The notes under the pieces are model-generated. The model saw only the letters and a program-made list of their open reading frames with translations. It was not told the origin of the DNA and made no database searches. A DNA stretch of 7,334 nucleotides. Origin: Candidatus Woesebacteria bacterium. Lineage in GTDB: Bacteria; Patescibacteriota; Microgenomatia; UBA8517; UBA10165. The stretch covers positions 1-7,334 of the forward strand of contig NZCP01000020.1 in NCBI GenBank assembly GCA_002686465.1. The letters are read 5' to 3'. Each line of letters begins with the position of its first letter. Positions within the stretch are counted from its first letter, which is position 1. The translations under genes and the position numbers were made by a program. This document shows positions 4,961 through 7,334 of this stretch, piece by piece.

Positions 4961-5355
4961 CTACAAGGTTGGCTTTTTTAGTTTTTTGCAACATTTCTGT
5001 TACAAAAAGGTTTATAGAACCAACACATCCTGACACCGATACCCGTCACAGGTTTCCCAAGTTCATTCTCTTAATGCTTGTGACATTAAGTTTCAGAACC
5101 TGATCGAAGGCCTTATGAGCGAGGAGTTCTAAATCATAGATTTAGACATCCTTGCCTTTCGGCTTTCGCCTACCCAATTCCTTTAGGAGAAAATTAATTC
5201 TTCTAGTTGGCGGATTGGGGCTTCGTACCAATAGTTTAAAACTGTTTCCAAAATTAAACTACTGTTCCCTGTGAACTCCTTTGGCCTTCGCATTAGCAAT
5301 TGAATGTTTGACTAATCTCTTAACCATTCAGTCAGTTGTGTTATGCGATTGTTGA

Positions 5356-5383
5356 AGTATACAGACTTTGAAAATGCTTGCAA
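5356..5383 (-). promoter_or_regulatory. Sigma70-like promoter of the large RNA
   Basis: On the minus strand TTGCAA (5378-5383) serves as -35 (4 of 6 consensus) and TATACT (5356-5361) as -10 (5 of 6), with a 16-base spacer. The start would fall near 5349, just before the strand of the 5' closing stem. No copy of GACACCGAYAWRA is in this orientation, which suggests host-type polymerase reads this gene. Confidence 0.55.
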
Positions 5384-5437
5384 CCCTGATCGACAGAATT
5401 TTCGTATTTCTCAGAAAGTTTTTTCGGGAAACCAATG

Positions 5438-5450
5438 GACACCGACATAA
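5438..5450 (+). promoter_or_regulatory. Leader element, copy 5
   Basis: GACACCGACATAA, 57 bases before the ATG at 5495. It stands about 90 bases from the start of the minus-strand RNA and points the other way, making a divergent control region. Confidence 0.7.
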
Positions 5451-5494
5451 CGCATGGTGCAGAACTGATTTATGATTTTTAAAAGGAGAACAAG

Positions 5495-5893
5495 ATGATT
5501 AACAGAACTACGGTGAAGATGCTTCGGAGTGAGATTCAGGATGCTCTTGTGTCTTTGGGAGAGAAGCATGGACTCGAATTCAATGTTGGTGGTGCTTCAT
5601 TCAGTGCCAACAATGTTCGGTTCAAGGTAGATGCCAATGTAATTGGTGATGATGGAGAGGTTTTCTCTCAGGAAGCGGAAGATTTCGGTAGCTTGGCTTC
5701 GATGTACGGGTTTGAACCCGAGGATTTGGGGAAGGAATTTTCCTACGGTGGGGAAACCTACAAGATTACTGGCTTGAAGCCACGTAGACGGAAGTATCCT
5801 GTCTCTGCCGAGGGAATTCGGAACGGAAAAGGCTACAAGTTCCCGGCGGACATGGTAAAAGCGGCTCTTAAAATGTCTTCGACACCGACATAA
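5495..5893 (+). CDS. Conserved phage-type hypothetical protein, 132 aa
   Basis: The layout NRTTVKMLRSEIQDAL, EKHGLEFNVGGASFSANNVRFKVDA, EAEDFGSLASMYGFEPEDLGKEF and YGGETYKITGLKPRRRKYPV is a pattern I recall in uncharacterised phage proteins; I know no name or activity for it. It looks like a helical N-terminus followed by beta strands (residues about 28-52) and a basic GLKPRRRKYP segment at about 93-102, which could contact nucleic acid. The start at 5495 has AAAAGGAG at 5481-5488 with a 6-base gap. Its stop codon TAA is part of leader element copy 6, so the last residues (STPT) are dictated by that element. Confidence 0.85.
   Translation: MINRTTVKMLRSEIQDALVSLGEKHGLEFNVGGASFSANNVRFKVDANVIGDDGEVFSQEAEDFGSLASMYGFEPEDLGKEFSYGGETYKITGLKPRRRKYPVSAEGIRNGKGYKFPADMVKAALKMSSTPT
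5881..5893 (+). promoter_or_regulatory. Leader element, copy 6, overlapping a stop codon
   Basis: GACACCGACATAA covers the last codons and stop of the 5495 gene and lies 52 bases before the ATG at 5933. The similarity to copy 7 extends to 28 bases (5881-5908 against 6748-6775, two differences), including GTCCACAACA after the core. Confidence 0.75.
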
Positions 5894-5932
5894 GGGCTGT
5901 CCACAACAACACTTTGTTAAAGGAGAACTGAA

Positions 5933-6382
5933 ATGGATTATCTTGAAGAACGTGAGGAAAAGAAACGTAAGTCGAAGGAATCTTTGAAAGAGGCTTGTTC
6001 CACGCTTTTTAACGCTGGAATTACTCTCGCAGAAGTCCATTACGATGGCTATGGCGATAGTGGGCAAATTGAGTATGTGCTGTTTTTCAAAGGAGATAAG
6101 CAACTGTCTGAGAATGAAGTAACCAGCTTGGGGCTGCCTACCTCGACCATTGAGGAATACAATTACAGCCATAAAGAAGGAGAAAGTCGCTACAAAACGG
6201 TTGAGTGTACGCTTCTTCAGAAAGTGGAAGATTGTGCGTATGATTTTCTCCCCGGTGGGTGGGAAAACAACGAAGGTGCCTTTGGCGACCTGAAAATCGA
6301 CACCGAGAAGGCCAAAGTGACTCGTGAGCATAACTATCGCATTGAAGAAACAGAATACTCGGAAGAAGAATACAACCTGTAA
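5933..6382 (+). CDS. DUF6878-like protein, 149 aa
   Basis: A charged N-terminal helix (EEREEKKRKSKESLKEA) is followed by VHYDGYGDSGQIE at about residues 35-47 and, near the end, LPGGWENNEGAFGDLKID with a Tyr/Glu-rich close (EETEYSEEEYNL). The DG-GDSGQ and W-NN-GAFG pair is the pattern I associate with DUF6878 proteins, which have no function known to me. The start at 5933 has AAAGGAG at 5919-5925 with a 7-base gap. The following gene begins 10 bases after the stop, its ribosome binding site overlapping the TAA, so the two are co-transcribed. A GACACCGA string at 6299-6306 inside the coding region lacks the usual tail and is probably chance. The domain call is by eye. Confidence 0.85.
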   Translation: MDYLEEREEKKRKSKESLKEACSTLFNAGITLAEVHYDGYGDSGQIEYVLFFKGDKQLSENEVTSLGLPTSTIEEYNYSHKEGESRYKTVECTLLQKVEDCAYDFLPGGWENNEGAFGDLKIDTEKAKVTREHNYRIEETEYSEEEYNL

Positions 6383-6392
6383 GGAGAAAAAC

Positions 6393-6749
6393 GTGGCACA
6401 TCCATACCATCACGCAATTTCTTCCGTCAAAAAGTGGGGCGGAGAACCGGAAGATTATCTGGAAGTTCATTCGTGGTTTGATGAGAGCAAGAGTTTCATG
6501 GCAGATTTCCGCCATCGGGCAATGCGTCATCATGCCGAAGGTATCTTCATGGCGGAGAAAATCTTTGGAACCGTAATTTCCAACTCCGATGGACGCAAAG
6601 TTCCTGTAAGATTTATTGGGGAACAGCACGTTAAAGAGGACTTGGGATGGATTCCGTCTGTCCAAGATTGGCTGCGTAACATTGAGCCAGAGAAGTGGAT
6701 GGGCAAAATCGGGGTCAAGCCAGAAGAAATGTTGAAGGATTCGGCATGA
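6393..6749 (+). CDS. DUF6915-like protein, 118 aa, GTG start
   Basis: The start AHPYHHAISSVKKWGG, then HSWFDESKSFMADFRHRAMRHHAEGIF and later GEQHVKEDLGWIPSVQDWL, matches the layout I know for DUF6915 proteins over the whole length. The many conserved His residues (HPYHH, FRHRAMRHHAEG, GEQHVKEDLG) suggest a metal-binding or hydrolase-like core, but no activity is established to my knowledge. The start is GTG 6393, fixed by AAGGAG at 6381-6386 (6-base gap) and by family agreement from AHPY onward; the frame is open further upstream but inside the preceding gene. Its TGA stop overlaps leader element copy 7. Confidence 0.9.
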   Translation: MAHPYHHAISSVKKWGGEPEDYLEVHSWFDESKSFMADFRHRAMRHHAEGIFMAEKIFGTVISNSDGRKVPVRFIGEQHVKEDLGWIPSVQDWLRNIEPEKWMGKIGVKPEEMLKDSA

Positions 6750-6760
6750 CACCGACATGA
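6748..6760 (+). promoter_or_regulatory. Leader element, copy 7, overlapping a stop codon
   Basis: GACACCGACATGA starts on the second base of the stop codon of the 6393 gene and lies 51 bases before the ATG at 6799. Its downstream bases (GGGATGTCCACAACA) closely match those of copy 6. Confidence 0.75.
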
Positions 6761-6798
6761 GGGATGTCCACAACATCTTTAATATAAAGGAACGTAAA

Positions 6799-7086
6799 AT
6801 GGAAGATAATTATGGCATAGAAGTTATAAAATTGCCTTGCTATGGGATTCTTCTCAATCTCAGGAAGAATGGCGGTGGCGGTATTTCTTCTAATTTATGT
6901 AGGTATTTTGAGCTTCCCAATGAAGTTGACCGGGCTGATTGTTGCAATACGGCTGCTTTAGAAACTGCCGTAGATGTGATTGAGAGCTTGGTTTTGGCTC
7001 ATGCGTGTGCTGGAATTGACATTCAGACACCGGCATACATCAAGGGAATTGAAACCACAGTAGACGCATTGGCAAATAACTTGTAA
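6799..7086 (+). CDS. Conserved phage-type hypothetical protein, 95 aa
   Basis: The glycine run GGGGISSNL (residues 25-33) and the helix ESLVLAHACAGIDI with TPAYIKGIET (62-86) form a pattern I recall in uncharacterised phage proteins. Cysteines are frequent (14, 34, 48, 49, 70), but their spacing does not make a clear zinc site. The start at 6799 has AAAGGAA at 6786-6792; an in-frame ATG at 6757 lies inside the leader element and has no ribosome binding site. The stop TAA is shared with the next gene's TAAGGAG, so the genes are tightly linked. Confidence 0.85.
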   Translation: MEDNYGIEVIKLPCYGILLNLRKNGGGGISSNLCRYFELPNEVDRADCCNTAALETAVDVIESLVLAHACAGIDIQTPAYIKGIETTVDALANNL

Positions 7087-7096
7087 GGAGAAAAAC

Positions 7097-7334
7097 ATGG
7101 CTAACAATTACCAACAACACTCTTTCATGATTGACAAATTGACTCCAATGGAGGCTTATTGGATTCGTAAAAGGTTTGATGAAATTGACAAAAAAAACGA
7201 TGATGAAGATGAACAAGAGCCGATTTGGATTGGCGATGTGGCACTTGAAGATGGTCACTTTGTGTATGACCCTCCTCTCGAAGATGGCAAAGAACCAGTT
7301 GTCGAACAAATCAAAGAGCATCCTAAATCACTGT
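7097..7334 (+). CDS. N-terminal part of a hypothetical protein, runs off the window
   Basis: An open frame of 79 codons to the right edge, beginning MANNYQQHSFMIDKLTPMEA. After a short helical start (EAYWIRKRFDEIDKK) comes an acidic stretch (NDDEDEQE) and PIWIGDVALEDGHFVYDP. No family recognised. Ribosome binding site TAAGGAG at 7084-7090 (6-base gap) overlaps the previous stop. A near copy of the leader element (GACACCGGCATAC, 7026-7038) lies inside the preceding gene 71 bases before this start; it is not counted as a real copy. Confidence 0.75.
   Translation, partial: MANNYQQHSFMIDKLTPMEAYWIRKRFDEIDKKNDDEDEQEPIWIGDVALEDGHFVYDPPLEDGKEPVVEQIKEHPKSL

Larger units (their letters stand above)
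4409..5349 (-). ncRNA. Candidate large structured noncoding RNA, about 940 nt
   Basis: A unit bounded by a minus-strand sigma70-like promoter and a minus-strand T9 terminator, with no credible ORF inside. Hairpins found by eye include: an 11-bp stem with UCCG loop (4470-4495); a three-part 23-bp rod (4898-4960); a 10-bp stem (4983-5008); an 8-bp stem (5128-5146); 7 bp at 5070-5090; 11 bp at 5229-5264; a closing pair near the 5' end (5288-5293 with 5343-5348). GAAA tetraloops occur at 4546-4559 and 5161-5170. Four pairs in three stems (4472/4493, 4475/4490, 4989/5002, 5231/5262) are G-U on the minus strand but C-A mismatches on the plus strand, which fixes the strand. Size, complexity and phage setting recall GOLLD and ROOL RNAs; I cannot confirm membership. 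tmRNA, RNase P and group I or II introns do not fit what I see. Confidence 0.75.
3990..5494. other. 1.5-kb stretch without a convincing protein gene
   Basis: After the 40-aa ORF there is no credible protein gene until 5495. The stretch holds two tandem G/T-rich modules with their own terminators (4011-4203 and 4201-4400), a minus-strand noncoding RNA unit (4409-5349) with promoter at 5356-5383, and leader element copy 5 (5438-5450). The strong base-composition skew (G/T-rich to about 4350, then T/C-rich on the plus strand to about 5400) marks two different kinds of sequence. Confidence 0.75.

Noticed and set aside
6299..6308. GACACCGAGA inside the DUF6878-like gene as another leader element
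   Set aside because: It lacks the YA tail, is 94 bases from the next start, and encodes ordinary residues of the gene.
5597..6776. Long minus-strand ORFs (244 and 212 codons) opposite the 5495, 5933 and 6393 genes
   Set aside because: They are shadows of convincing plus-strand genes that have good ribosome binding sites and recognisable conserved patterns; their composition is atypical.
7026..7038. GACACCGGCATAC inside the 6799 gene as another leader element
   Set aside because: It breaks the otherwise invariant core and falls in a conserved coding segment (TPAY); kept only as a possibility for the 7097 gene.

Overview
The window looks like an accessory region of a large tailed-phage (or phage-like plasmid) genome. 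It holds many short, closely packed plus-strand genes of unknown function, with strong AAGGAG-type ribosome binding sites, frequent stop/start overlaps and no metabolic or housekeeping genes. Three products resemble phage/accessory domains of unknown function that I recognise by motif only: a DUF6166-like protein (1208-1756), a DUF6878-like protein (5933-6382) and a DUF6915-like protein (6393-6749). No structural, replication or tRNA gene is present, so the host cannot be named; the ribosome binding sites indicate a bacterium.

Layout. 1-679: the end of one gene and two small genes, overlapping head to tail. 680-1207: a leader, a 26-codon ORF, and then about 300 bases without a gene that contain a fully nested set of inverted repeats and a hairpin with a T-run. 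1208-2424: the DUF6166-like gene and a putative DNA-binding protein (AT-hook-like motif, helix-turn-helix, lysine-rich tail). 2428-2490: three dyads phased at exactly 21 bp, which also form a terminator. 2543-3989: five small genes in two groups. 3990-5494: 1.5 kb without a convincing protein gene, made of two tandem G/T-rich modules that each end in a strong plus-strand terminator, then a minus-strand transcription unit of about 940 nt with its own sigma70-like promoter, many hairpins and a T9 terminator. 5495-7334: five more small genes.

Two signals connect the region. First, the element GACACCGAYAWRA stands 46-72 bases before the start codon of seven genes or gene groups. It appears only where a new group starts, never at the tightly overlapping junctions, and in two places it runs over the stop codon of the gene before. 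It looks like a phage promoter or a shared mRNA leader element. Second, the minus-strand transcript is best explained as a large structured noncoding RNA, in the size class and phage setting of GOLLD and ROOL RNAs; membership of either family is untested. That RNA carries an exact 10-nt complement of one version of the leader element, so pairing with the phage mRNA leaders is a testable, still speculative, link.

The plus-strand protein genes appear to be read as several short operons from the repeated leader element, while the noncoding RNA is read in the opposite direction from a host-type promoter and converges on the plus-strand terminators near 4350-4400.
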